A stretch of 64,000 nucleotides of DNA from a bacterium (GTDB lineage: Bacteria; Pseudomonadota; Alphaproteobacteria; Rhodobacterales; Rhodobacteraceae), in NCBI GenBank assembly GCA_016124195.1, contig WGOE01000006.1, positions 62,001 through 126,000 of the forward strand, read 5' to 3'. The stretch's first letter is position 1. Every line of letters begins with the position of its first letter. This document shows, piece after piece, positions 26,210 to 33,955 of the stretch. Below the pieces are notes generated by a model that searched no databases, was not told the DNA's origin, and was given only the letters and a program-made list of their open reading frames with translations. Made by a program: the position numbers and the translations under genes.

Positions 26210-27328
26210 CTATTGCCCCGGTGCCGGCGGCGGCGGAGGCGGCGGCGGGGGCATGGCGGCGAAAAGCCGGGCGAGATCGGTCTCGGCGGCGGATTTCCAG
26301 CCATCCTGCCCGGCGGTCCAGACCATCGTGGCCCGCGTCAAGGCGCCGGAGGCCGCCATGGCGGCCAGATCGGCCTCGGCAAAGGGGCCCTTGGTCGCGC
26401 CGTTTTCGGCCAGATGCCATTGGCGCGCCACGGGCGGCGGCGGCGGTGCGGCAGGGGCTGCGGCAGGGGCCGCGCCCCAGGGTCCGGCCTGACCGGCCTG
26501 GGCGCCCATGTTGAACCCCATGCCCGCGCCCATCGCGGCGCCCATGGTGGCCCCCATGGCCGAATTCGGCTGGGCCAGACCCTCGGCCGCATTGAACTGC
26601 ATGTATTTGTTGAGATCCCCGGCAATCCCCATCGAGGTGCGCTTGTCGAGCACCTTTTCCACCTCGTCGGGCAGCGAGATGTTCTCGATGTAGAATTCGG
26701 GCAGCGTCAGTCCGTATTGCGCGATGGTGGGGGCGATGGCCGTATTGACCAGTTTGGCCAGATCGACCGTGTTGGCCGCCATGTCCAGCACCGGAATCCC
26801 GGATTTGGCCAGGGCCTGGCTCATCTGCTGCACGATCACGTTGCGGATCTGGGCCGAGATCTCATCCGAGGTGAATTCGCCATCGGTGCCCACCACCTCT
26901 TTCATGAAGACGCCCGGATCGGTCACCCGCATCGAATAATTGCCGAAGGCGCGGATGCGCACGGGGCCGAACTCCGGGTCGCGGCACATGATCGGGTTCT
27001 GCGTACCCCATTTGAGGTTGTTGAACCGGGTCGTGTTGACGAAATAGATCTCGCATTTGAAGGGCGACTGGAAGGCGTGGTCCCAGTGCTGCAGGGTCGT
27101 CATGATCGGCATGTTGTTGGTCTGCAACTCGTACAGGCCCGGCGAGAAGACATCGGCCAGCTGACCTTCGTTGATGAAGACCGCGGCCTGGCCTTCGCGC
27201 ACGGTCAGCTTGGCGCCGTATTTGATGGCGTTGTCGCGGCGTTCAAAGCGCCAGACCATCGTATCGCGGGTGTCATCCGTCCAGGAAATGACGTCGATGA
27301 ACTCGCCCTTGAGGAATCCGAAAACCAT
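26210..27328 (-). CDS. SPFH-domain protein with C-terminal GYF_2 domain (YdjI-like)
   Basis: A 372-residue protein. Residues about 20-240 form an SPFH/virion-core-like domain (IKYGAKLTVREGQAAVFINEGQLADVF, then LPEFYIENISLPDEVEKVLDKR). A Met/Gly/Ala-rich flexible linker (AMGATMGAAMGAGMGFNMG) and a proline run follow, then a GYF_2-type domain (about 302-356: RQWHLAENGATKGPF… WTAGQDGWKSA) and a poly-proline tail. There is no membrane helix, so it presumably assembles on the membrane through partners. GYF domains bind proline-rich peptides, and the protein's own proline runs could make it self-associate. It lies 27 nt after the DUF2927 gene and 3 nt before the zinc-ribbon gene. Confidence 0.85.
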   Translation of the reverse strand: MVFGFLKGEFIDVISWTDDTRDTMVWRFERRDNAIKYGAKLTVREGQAAVFINEGQLADVFSPGLYELQTNNMPIMTTLQHWDHAFQSPFKCEIYFVNTTRFNNLKWGTQNPIMCRDPEFGPVRIRAFGNYSMRVTDPGVFMKEVVGTDGEFTSDEISAQIRNVIVQQMSQALAKSGIPVLDMAANTVDLAKLVNTAIAPTIAQYGLTLPEFYIENISLPDEVEKVLDKRTSMGIAGDLNKYMQFNAAEGLAQPNSAMGATMGAAMGAGMGFNMGAQAGQAGPWGAAPAAAPAAPPPPPVARQWHLAENGATKGPFAEADLAAMAASGALTRATMVWTAGQDGWKSAAETDLARLFAAMPPPPPPPPPAPGQ

Positions 27329-27355
27329 GACTTACCTCCCTCCGCGTCTCGCGGC

Positions 27356-28297
27356 CTAACCTTCGCCGCCCAGAAGGCGGCTTGCAAGAGTTTGAACGAT
27401 GGGCCGCGCCTCGGCCTCGGTCATGCCGGGGTGCAGGGCGGGGTTGTAGAGGATGCGCAGCATCATTTCGTCCTGTTTGGTCAGCAGGGCGAATTCCTGA
27501 TCGTCGTTGAAGATCGAGGGATGGGCGGCGTTGCTGTCGTTGGGCAGGCCCATGGCCTGGGCCAGTTCCTCGTGGATGCAGGCCAGGCGCATCAGGTCGG
27601 GGTGTTCCGAGGGGATGACGGCCACGGCGCGGGTATAGGTCGAGGTCGCGTCCCGCGTCTCGGTCAGGACCTGGCAATAGGTCTGATCGTCCATGTTGAC
27701 GACCGAGTCGATCTGCCCCGCGGTCAGCCCGGGCATTTCGGCGTTCAGCGTGGGGGCCATGGCGGCGCGTTCATCCACGGTGGCGATATGGACCCAGAAG
27801 TTGGGCGCATCGTCATCCATCACGATGGGATGCCCCGTGACGCGCGCCAGACGCGCGAAATACGAGGTGACCCATGCCCTGTCGGTGGCGACCTGACCCG
27901 GCGGCACGGCAGCACCGATGATCAGCGCCACGCGGATCGGCTGATCCCAGCGTTGCAGCCGGATCGCGGCGGCACGGCCGTGGCGGGTGATCTGCCCGCC
28001 GGCATATTCTTCGTACAATGCGATCCTGAGGAAGTTTTCCGTCAGGTTGCGGTCGTTGAAGGGTTCGTCGGGCGGCGCCATTTCAGTGCGCAGAAGGCCC
28101 GTGGCCAGCAGGCCGGCCTGCACCTTGGCATAGTGTTCACGGATGGCGGCGCTGGCCGCGGTTTCGGGCCTTGCCGGGCTGGGATGCGGCAAGGAGGCAG
28201 TGGCGGGCTTTGACGGTGGCAGCGCCGCGCAACCGGCAAGCGCCAGCAGCGCCGCCATGGCGACCCGACCCAAGCCCAGAGCCAAACGGTGCTGCAT
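27356..28297 (-). CDS. DUF2927 lipoprotein
   Basis: A 313-residue lipoprotein. A signal sequence ends in the lipobox LALAGC, so the mature protein starts at Cys23. The mature domain resembles DUF2927: GRAAAIRLQRWDQPIRVALIIG, then DDDAPNFWVHI, and CIHEELAQAMGLPNDSN. The last looks like a degenerate metalloprotease helix (HEExxQ). The start codon overlaps the TelA stop by one base (TGATG), a translational coupling. The cellular location should be the outer leaflet of the inner membrane or the outer membrane. The role is unknown; its presence inside the TelA/SPFH operon suggests a periplasmic sensing or repair part. Confidence 0.83.
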   Translation of the reverse strand: MQHRLALGLGRVAMAALLALAGCAALPPSKPATASLPHPSPARPETAASAAIREHYAKVQAGLLATGLLRTEMAPPDEPFNDRNLTENFLRIALYEEYAGGQITRHGRAAAIRLQRWDQPIRVALIIGAAVPPGQVATDRAWVTSYFARLARVTGHPIVMDDDAPNFWVHIATVDERAAMAPTLNAEMPGLTAGQIDSVVNMDDQTYCQVLTETRDATSTYTRAVAVIPSEHPDLMRLACIHEELAQAMGLPNDSNAAHPSIFNDDQEFALLTKQDEMMLRILYNPALHPGMTEAEARPIVQTLASRLLGGEG

Positions 28298-29487
28298 CAG
28301 CCTTGCAACGCGCCCCCGATATTGTCGCCGCTGCCGGTGGCCTTGGCATGGGCCGCGGACAGCGTGTCGCGCAGGGCGCTCTCCATCTTGGCGAGTTCCA
28401 CCTCGGCCGCCGCACGCTTGGCCTTGCCCTCGTCGGCGATGGCGAGGCTTTCCTGGATCGTGGCGATCAGGGTTTCGTTGGCCGACTTCACCGCCTCGAT
28501 GTCAAAGACGCCACGCTCCATCTCGGTGCGCACGATCTTGTTGCTGTCCTGCAGGTTCTTGGCGTTCTGGGTCAAGAGTTCGTTGGTCAGGTCATTGGCG
28601 CCCTTGATCGCCTCGGCCGCCTCGCGCGAACGCTGGATGGTGACGGCCTGCGCCAGCTGGGTTTCCCAGAGCGGCACGGTGTTCATCAAGGTCGAGTTGA
28701 TCTTGCCCACGAGGCTCTTGTCGTTTTCCTGCACGAGGCGGATCGAGGGCAGCGACTGCATCGTGACCTGCCGGGTCAGTTGCAAGTCGTAGATCCGGCG
28801 TTCCAGATCGTCGCGGGCGGCGCGCAGATCGCGCAATTCCTGCGCCTTTTTCACCTGATCGTCGGCGGGCGCGGCCTGAACGGCGGCATCCAGCGCCGGG
28901 ATTGTTGTGGCATCAAGCTCTTTCAGCTTGGCCTGGCCCGCCGCGATGTAGATGCCCAGTTCGTCATAAAAGGTCAGGGTCTTGGCATAAAGCATGTCCA
29001 AGGCCTTGATATCCTTGAGCAGGGTCGTCTCATGCATCAGAAGGTTCTCGGTGATCTTGTCGATCTGACCCTGCACCTCTTCATAGCGCGCCATGAAATG
29101 GGCCAGCGGCGTGGCCGATCCGGTCAGCTTCTCCCACCACGACCGTTCGCGGTTCACATCCAGTTCATTGCCCGAAAAGCCGCGGATCGTGGTGACGATC
29201 TGGGCCAGCGAATCCCCGGCGGGCCCGACGTCCTTGTTCTTGACCCCGGCCAGCATCTCCTGGCTGATCACCTGCAGTTCGCCTTGCGCGCCTGCCCCGA
29301 ACGAGATGATCGACTGGGTGTTGGTCATGTCGATCTCGGCCATGCGCCTGGTGATTTCGGCGGCCTGCGGGGCGGGGGCTGCCTCAAGCGGGACAATCGC
29401 GGTGGTCGGCTCCGGCATGATGGCCTGCGTGACCTTTTCAACTTCGGCAAGAGCGGAGGAGGCCTGGTCGCGTACGGTGTCGGTCAT
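28297..29487 (-). CDS. telA: Toxic-anion-resistance (TelA) family protein
   Basis: A 396-residue, mostly alpha-helical cytoplasmic protein of the TelA/KlaA family. Its members were named for tellurite resistance but are more widely tied to membrane and cell-wall stress. Typical segments are SIISFGAGAQGELQVISQEML, WWEKLTGSATPLAHFMARYEEVQGQIDKI, LYAKTLTFYDELGIYIAAGQ, LTRQVTMQSLPSIRLVQEND and VPLWETQLAQAVTIQRSR. The frame is open for 14 codons more; I prefer the ATG at 29487, with GTGAG 7 nt ahead, over the ATG at 29493. It lies 75 nt after xpaC and is coupled to the DUF2927 gene. The XpaC-TelA pairing is common in bacteria (established). Confidence 0.9.
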   Translation of the reverse strand: MTDTVRDQASSALAEVEKVTQAIMPEPTTAIVPLEAAPAPQAAEITRRMAEIDMTNTQSIISFGAGAQGELQVISQEMLAGVKNKDVGPAGDSLAQIVTTIRGFSGNELDVNRERSWWEKLTGSATPLAHFMARYEEVQGQIDKITENLLMHETTLLKDIKALDMLYAKTLTFYDELGIYIAAGQAKLKELDATTIPALDAAVQAAPADDQVKKAQELRDLRAARDDLERRIYDLQLTRQVTMQSLPSIRLVQENDKSLVGKINSTLMNTVPLWETQLAQAVTIQRSREAAEAIKGANDLTNELLTQNAKNLQDSNKIVRTEMERGVFDIEAVKSANETLIATIQESLAIADEGKAKRAAAEVELAKMESALRDTLSAAHAKATGSGDNIGGALQG

Positions 29488-29562
29488 GGTCATCTCACTT
29501 GTCAAAGGCCCGTGCCGGGCAGGTGTCATGGAAATAGGAATGCCAAGGCATTTTGGCCAGCC

Positions 29563-30456
29563 CTAGGGTTTGGGCGGGCCTTCAAGTTTCAGCCGGTCGC
29601 GCAGGACCTGGATTTCCACATCCAGATCGGTGTGATCGTTGGACAAAAGTGCTTCGGTCCGGCTGGCGAAGTTGGTTTCAAGATCGGTCAGCAGGGCCTC
29701 GTAATCGGCGCGGGCCCTGGGGTCGCGGTTGGCCTTGTAAAGATCGGCGAACTTGGCCGTCGCATCGCGCGCGCTCATCAGATAGACCGACATGTATTTT
29801 CGCGCGGCGGTCAGGTCGCCGGGGTCGTTTTCGACCCGGCGGAACAGGTTGCGGGCGGTGGTGGCGAAGTGATCGACCCGGGCCTCGAGCGCACCGTCAT
29901 TGGCGCGCAGGATCGCGTCCTTCATGCCGGCCAGAAAGCCCTCGGCCTCGGTCACGGCGCGGGCGACGCGGTCGGTCTGGAAGCTGTCGATCCCCTCCAT
30001 CCCCTTGCCGCGCAAGGGGTCGGGGCCAAAGGCGCCCAGGTGCAGGGCCGCACCCAGCATGCCGAAAGCGAAAAGGATCAGCGGGTTGGCCTGCCAGCCT
30101 ACCGCGCTGGTCATCAGCGCGGCCCCGGTCAGCGCCGCGCCAAAGATCTTGCGCGGAATGGCCGGGCGGCGCGCGATCTTGCGGGCATCATAGGCGGCCT
30201 GGGCCTTGACGCCTTCACGTGTGAGCCACGCTGCCAGCACCAGAAGCCCCGCCGCGCCAAGCCCGGAAAACAGCGCCGCGGGTGTGCCGGCGAAGGCCTT
30301 GATCAGAAAGGGAAAGGGCAGAAGGAAGGCAAGATTGGCCCGCAGCATGGCCCCACTTGGTGGCGGGGCGGCCTCGACCACGGTGTGTTCGGTCTGCGGC
30401 TGCCCGGGTGTGGCGCCAGAGTTCGGGCTGTATTTGCCGACGATGCGCTGCGCCAT
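29563..30456 (-). CDS. xpaC: XpaC-like membrane protein (5-bromo-4-chloroindolyl phosphate hydrolysis family)
   Basis: A 297-residue inner-membrane protein. Four hydrophobic segments lie between about residues 37 and 140 (LRANLAFLLPFPFLIKAF; LFSGLGAAGLLVLAAWL; FGAALTGAALMTSAVGW; PLILFAFGMLGAALHLG). A cytoplasmic helical C-terminal domain with FLAGMKDAILRANDGALEARVD and TAARKYMSVYLMSARDATAKF follows, as in the XpaC family. The family name comes from an old screen and it is not a proven phosphatase. The start is the ATG at 30456, with a G-rich ribosome site 5 nt ahead. It overlaps the stop of a possible 27-codon ORF by one base. It is the first large gene of the module. Confidence 0.83.
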   Translation of the reverse strand: MAQRIVGKYSPNSGATPGQPQTEHTVVEAAPPPSGAMLRANLAFLLPFPFLIKAFAGTPAALFSGLGAAGLLVLAAWLTREGVKAQAAYDARKIARRPAIPRKIFGAALTGAALMTSAVGWQANPLILFAFGMLGAALHLGAFGPDPLRGKGMEGIDSFQTDRVARAVTEAEGFLAGMKDAILRANDGALEARVDHFATTARNLFRRVENDPGDLTAARKYMSVYLMSARDATAKFADLYKANRDPRARADYEALLTDLETNFASRTEALLSNDHTDLDVEIQVLRDRLKLEGPPKP

Positions 30457-30539
30457 CAATGCCCCCCGCCAAAGGCCACATAAAGCGTCAGCGCGCAAAG
30501 CACGGTGAAGGACAGGGTCTGAAGCGCTTTGGAGGACAT
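30456..30539 (-). CDS. Possible 27-aa membrane micropeptide leading the XpaC-TelA operon
   Basis: ATG at 30539, stop TGA at 30458-30456. The predicted peptide begins MSSKALQTLSFTVLCALTLY and ends VAFGGGH: a short polar N terminus, one hydrophobic segment long enough to span a membrane, and a glycine/histidine end. The stop overlaps the xpaC ATG by one base (TGATG), the same coupling seen at telA-DUF2927. The upstream AAAGAG is a weak ribosome site. It could be a real small membrane protein or a leader that sets xpaC translation. It is not otherwise recognised. Confidence 0.42.
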   Translation of the reverse strand: MSSKALQTLSFTVLCALTLYVAFGGGH

Positions 30540-30660
30540 GGTCAGGCTCTTTCAGACTGTTAAATCACGCAAACTATAGGGCAGGGGGGCAGGGCTGGCT
30601 ACTGAAACCCGTGTGAAAGGGTTCGGGAAAGGCCGCGAGACTTTCCCCCTTGCCCCAGTT

Positions 30661-31614
30661 TCAAGTCGGACGGCGCGGCCGGGTCGGGGCGCCTTGCGGG
30701 GCGGGGCGGGGCTTGGCGCCCGCGGGGCCGCGCTTTGACGGCTCGGCCTCGGCACGGGGTTTGGCCGCGGCGCGCGCCGGCCCATGCGACACGGTGCGGC
30801 CGGCCCCCTTCGGCGCAGGCTTCTGCTGCGTCACCTCTTCGGCCATCGGATCAAGGCCCAACTGGTCGCGCAGCACGCGCGGCTTGATCTCTTCGACGCC
30901 GCCGGGCTCCAGATCACCCAGCCGGAACGGGCCATAGCTGATGCGGATCAGGCGGTTGACGTACAGATCCAGCGCATTGAGCGCGCGGCGGATTTCGCGG
31001 TTCTTGCCCTCGCGCAGGCCGATCGTCAGCCAGGCATTGGCCCCCTGGATGCGGTCGAGCACCACAGTCATCGGCTGAAACCGCTCGCCATCGATCACGA
31101 TGCCCTTGCGCAGGGGGTCCAGATCCGCATCGGTCGGATTGCCGTTGATCCGCACCCGGTATTTGCGCAGCCACCCGGTCGAGGGCAATTCCAGCCGCCG
31201 CTTCAGCTCGCCATCATTGGTCAAGAGAAGCAGGCCCTCGGAATTGAGGTCGAGCCGGCCGACTGACATCACGCGCGGCAATTCCGGCGGCAGGGTCTCG
31301 AACACAGTCTGACGGCCTTTTTCGTCGGATTCCGAGGTCACCAGACCCTCGGGCTTGTAATATAGCCAAAGCCGGGCCGGTTCGGCTGCCTTCACCGGCT
31401 TGCCGCCCACGGTGATCGCGTCGGCCGCCGTCACATTCAGGGCGGGCGAGGTGATGACCTTGCCGTTGACCGCCACCTCGCCGATCTCGATCAGCCGTTC
31501 GGCCTCGCGGCGCGAGGCGATGCCGGCGCGGCTGAGGACCTTGGCGATGCGCTCGCCCTCCGGCGTGGCCTTTTTGGCGGCCGGATCGGCGTCGGGGGTT
31601 GATTTCGGGGGCAT
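30661..31614 (-). CDS. rluB: 23S rRNA pseudouridine synthase, RluB type
   Basis: A 317-residue enzyme that forms pseudouridine at position 2605 of 23S rRNA (RluB family activity). The N-terminal S4 RNA-binding domain reads RIAKVLSRAGIASRREAERLI. The catalytic motif is GRLDLNSEGLLLLTNDG, with the Asp in RLDxxSEGL, followed by REGKNREIRRAL. The last 60 residues are a disordered Lys/Arg/Pro/Ala-rich tail typical of alphaproteobacterial RluB. Start at ATG 31614 (MPPKST...); the frame stays open 75 codons further, which I judge a chance extension over the divergent tadA. Confidence 0.93.
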   Translation of the reverse strand: MPPKSTPDADPAAKKATPEGERIAKVLSRAGIASRREAERLIEIGEVAVNGKVITSPALNVTAADAITVGGKPVKAAEPARLWLYYKPEGLVTSESDEKGRQTVFETLPPELPRVMSVGRLDLNSEGLLLLTNDGELKRRLELPSTGWLRKYRVRINGNPTDADLDPLRKGIVIDGERFQPMTVVLDRIQGANAWLTIGLREGKNREIRRALNALDLYVNRLIRISYGPFRLGDLEPGGVEEIKPRVLRDQLGLDPMAEEVTQQKPAPKGAGRTVSHGPARAAAKPRAEAEPSKRGPAGAKPRPAPQGAPTRPRRPT

Positions 31615-31699
31615 TCGGGGGGACCTATCAGCGGGGCATATGGAATGAAAAGCATTGGGGGCTCTGCGCCGCCAAGGTGCAAAGGATATTTGACCAGCC

Positions 31700-32158
31700 A
31701 TGAAAGAGCAACGCGGGTTCCGGTCTTTCATGGAAGATGCGCTGAATGAGGCACGGGCGGCGGGTGCACGCGGCGAGGTTCCGGTGGGCGCGGTCGTGGT
31801 GCGCGACGGGCGGATCGTGGCGCGGGCCGGCAACCGCACGCGCGAGCTTTGCGATCCGACCGCCCATGCCGAAGTGCTTGCGATCCGGGCAGCCTGCGCG
31901 GCGCTTGGGTCCGAGCGGCTGCAGGGCCATGACCTTTATGTGACGCTGGAACCCTGTCCGATGTGCGCGGCGGCCCTGTCGGCGGCGCGCGTCGCCCGGC
32001 TGTATTACGGGGCCGCCGATCCGAAATCCGGCGGCATCGCGCAGGGACCGCGTATTTTCAGCCATCCGCAATGTCACCACGTGCCCGAGGTCTACGACGG
32101 CATCGCAGCAGGCCCCGCCGAAGCGCTGCTGCGGGATTTCTTCGCCGAACGGCGCTGA
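31700..32158 (+). CDS. tadA: tRNA-specific adenosine deaminase (A34 to inosine)
   Basis: A 152-residue zinc deaminase of the TadA type that makes inosine at the wobble position of tRNA-Arg. The motifs are HAEVLAIRAA (His ligand and catalytic Glu) and EPCPMCAAALS (two Cys ligands), with ARVARLYYGAADPKSGG and the C-terminal LLRDFFAERR as in TadA. Divergent from rluB with 85 bp between them. The ATG at 31700 is kept because relatives also have about 10 residues before FMEDAL; the ribosome site is weak. Guanine deaminase is the main alternative, but the sequence fits TadA better. Confidence 0.92.
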   Translation: MKEQRGFRSFMEDALNEARAAGARGEVPVGAVVVRDGRIVARAGNRTRELCDPTAHAEVLAIRAACAALGSERLQGHDLYVTLEPCPMCAAALSAARVARLYYGAADPKSGGIAQGPRIFSHPQCHHVPEVYDGIAAGPAEALLRDFFAERR

Positions 32159-32268
32159 GCGCGGCACCTGCCCGCAAAATCCTGCCCCCTCGCGTCAAAT
32201 TCCATTTTGCGCAAGCGTCGATCCGTGGTAACGGATCCGTGTCCAACAGCAAGGCGGGAGGGGCGAAC

Positions 32269-32337
32269 ATGACTGCATGCGAAACTGCCCAAAGCCTTGG
32301 CGTGCTTGGCATGGCCCGGTCGCATCGTCGTACCTGA
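32269..32337 (+). CDS. Possible 22-aa leader peptide upstream of the DUF1127 gene
   Basis: ATG at 32269, TGA at 32335-32337, preceded by GGGAGGGG at 5-6 nt, the strongest ribosome site in this region. The peptide would be MTACETAQSLGVLGMARSHR followed by RT. It is soluble, with a basic C terminus and one Cys. A 7-bp hairpin (GATCCGT/ACGGATC, 32220-32237) lies 30 nt ahead. It could be a regulatory upstream ORF or a genuine small protein; the gap to the next gene is 130 nt. Confidence 0.38.
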   Translation: MTACETAQSLGVLGMARSHRRT

Positions 32338-32466
32338 TCCGAGCCTGAGCGCCGAAGCCTCGGCGACCCACCCCCGAAAACCACTGGCCTGCTGACGGCA
32401 CCTTTCCGTCTTTGGCTCAACCCCCAATCCAAGGAGCGTGCTGCCCCGAGCAGTCCGAAATCTGTC

Positions 32467-32694
32467 ATGACATTGAACGAAACGAACGACCTGCCCCTGC
32501 CCAGCCTGCGGGCGCTGATCGACCGCCACGGCGCCCTGTCCGTCGGTGCTGCCTATCTGCGCGCCGCACTGGCCCGGCGAAAACATCCGCCGGACGCAAG
32601 GGCCGATGTGCTGAGCGACCACCTCTTGCGCGACATCGGCCTGCAGCCCCGCTCTTATCTCCGCAAGCGCGGGCGCGAGGGATGGGATATGTGA
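32467..32694 (+). CDS. DUF1127-type small basic protein
   Basis: A 75-residue protein. Its C-terminal half, DVLSDHLLRDIGLQPRSYLRKR, resembles the DUF1127 pattern (LSD-LL-DIGL followed by basic residues). Short DUF1127 proteins in alphaproteobacteria are linked to RNA metabolism and stress responses (family knowledge, partly for Rhodobacter CcaF1). Start at ATG 32467 (MTLNETNDLPLPSLRALI). The 308-bp region ahead holds the possible leader ORF and the hairpin. The small size lowers certainty. Confidence 0.7.
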   Translation: MTLNETNDLPLPSLRALIDRHGALSVGAAYLRAALARRKHPPDARADVLSDHLLRDIGLQPRSYLRKRGREGWDM

Positions 32695-32787
32695 AAGAAG
32701 CCCCCCGGGAAGCGGTCACGCCAATCCCGGGGGTGCCTTCCTTGCCGCGTGCCGGGTGCGATGACGCCGTGGGAGTGCTGATCGCGG

Positions 32788-33414
32788 TCAGTTGCCCTGC
32801 GCTGCCGCGGCCATCCGGGCCGCGTGCTGGGCCAGAAATTCCGCGGTGGTGAAGACATGCGGATAGGGCTCTGCCGGCTCTGGCAGGTCAAGCCCCTTGC
32901 AAAGCGGGCCCCAGCCATCACCGGCCTCATGCACGATCAGGCGATCTGCCGGAATGGCGGCCCGCACGGCGGCGGTATTGGCATTGAACGCCGCAAGTGC
33001 CGTGGCGCGGTCTTCGGGTTGGCCGCGCATGACGGTCTTGCAGATCACCTCGTCAATCCAGGATCCGGTGCCGCGCGTGCGGTTCACATGGGTCAGGATG
33101 GTCTTCGAATAACTCTCCCACCAGCTTTCGGGGCTGCGCAGGGTCAAAAGCACCTTGGCATCGGGGTAATGGCGGGCGAGGCTCTGCCAGTAATAGGCCG
33201 AGGGCCAATCGACCGCCGAGTTGAAACCGGCGAAGGCCTGATCCCAATCCGGCGTCTGGCCAGCAACAAAGCCGTTCCACAGGGCCTGTTGCGCGGGGTC
33301 ATCCAGCAGCACCTTCATGTGATGGCACGGGCCGAGCCCGAGGGTCTGCAACGCCAGTTTCATGGAACTCGTCCCGGTCCTTCCGAAACCGGCACCGATC
33401 ACACGCAGGGTCAT
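32788..33414 (-). CDS. Sulfotransferase-family protein
   Basis: A 208-residue protein of the sulfotransferase fold (Sulfotransfer_4 type). The PAPS 5-prime-phosphosulfate loop is GAGFGRTGTSSMKLALQ at residues about 7-23. PDAKVLLTLRSPESWWES is the 3-prime-phosphate region, and LIVHEAGDGWGPLCKGLDL is typical of this subfamily. It would transfer sulfate from PAPS to an unknown acceptor. Start at ATG 33414, with GAGG 8 nt upstream. The same minus-strand frame stays open for 1000 further codons antisense to gatCA, which I regard as an artefact of GC-rich coding DNA. Divergent from gatC. Confidence 0.87.
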   Translation of the reverse strand: MTLRVIGAGFGRTGTSSMKLALQTLGLGPCHHMKVLLDDPAQQALWNGFVAGQTPDWDQAFAGFNSAVDWPSAYYWQSLARHYPDAKVLLTLRSPESWWESYSKTILTHVNRTRGTGSWIDEVICKTVMRGQPEDRATALAAFNANTAAVRAAIPADRLIVHEAGDGWGPLCKGLDLPEPAEPYPHVFTTAEFLAQHAARMAAAAQGN

Positions 33415-33667
33415 GGCAACCTCGATTGTCAAAAGCGGTTGACGCAATGGATTGCCGTCCAAGCTAACATGGGACCTCCGCTGTACCAAAGGGATTCGGC
33501 GCGAGGCGGAAAGGCCACGCGGGCAGGCCGTCCAGGTCGGCGCACCCGTCCGGCGGCCTGATTTTCCGGCATGCAGCTTGCAGGGCGGGGCGCGCGCGGC
33601 TAAAGGGAAAGCCGCAATCCGGGGCCGTGCCATGGCGCGCGGGCCCTTTTCCAAAGGACGACACCCC

Positions 33668-33955
33668 ATGTCGATCGACATCGCTACCGCGCGCAAGGTG
33701 GCCAAACTCGCCCGGATCCGGGTGGAGGAGGCCGATCTTCCAAAACTGGCCGACCAGCTGTCCGGGATCCTCGGCTTCATGGAGCAGTTGAATGAGGTGA
33801 ATGTCGAAGGTGTCGAGCCGATGGTCTCGGTCACGCCGATGCGGCTGAAGCGGCGGATCGACGTGGTGACCGACGGCAATATCCAGGCGCAGGTCCTGGC
33901 CAATGCGCCTGACGCGCGGGAAGGCTTCTTTGCGGTGCCGAAGGTGGTGGAATGA
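33668..33955 (+). CDS. gatC: Asp/Glu-tRNA amidotransferase subunit C
   Basis: A 95-residue subunit of GatCAB, which converts Glu-tRNA-Gln (and Asp-tRNA-Asn) to the amidated forms. It starts [17 protein letters not shown] and contains [18 protein letters not shown] and [15 protein letters not shown], the GatC pattern. AAAGGA lies 9 nt ahead of the ATG at 33668. The end overlaps gatA by 4 nt. gatB is not in the window. Confidence 0.95.
   Translation: MSIDIATARKVAKLARIRVEEADLPKLADQLSGILGFMEQLNEVNVEGVEPMVSVTPMRLKRRIDVVTDGNIQAQVLANAPDAREGFFAVPKVVE

Noticed and set aside
25244-30483. Two long plus-strand frames (989 and 770 codons) opposite the TelA/SPFH module
   Set aside because: The minus-strand proteins have clear families, lipobox, zinc ribbons and coupled starts. 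The plus-strand frames are antisense shadows.
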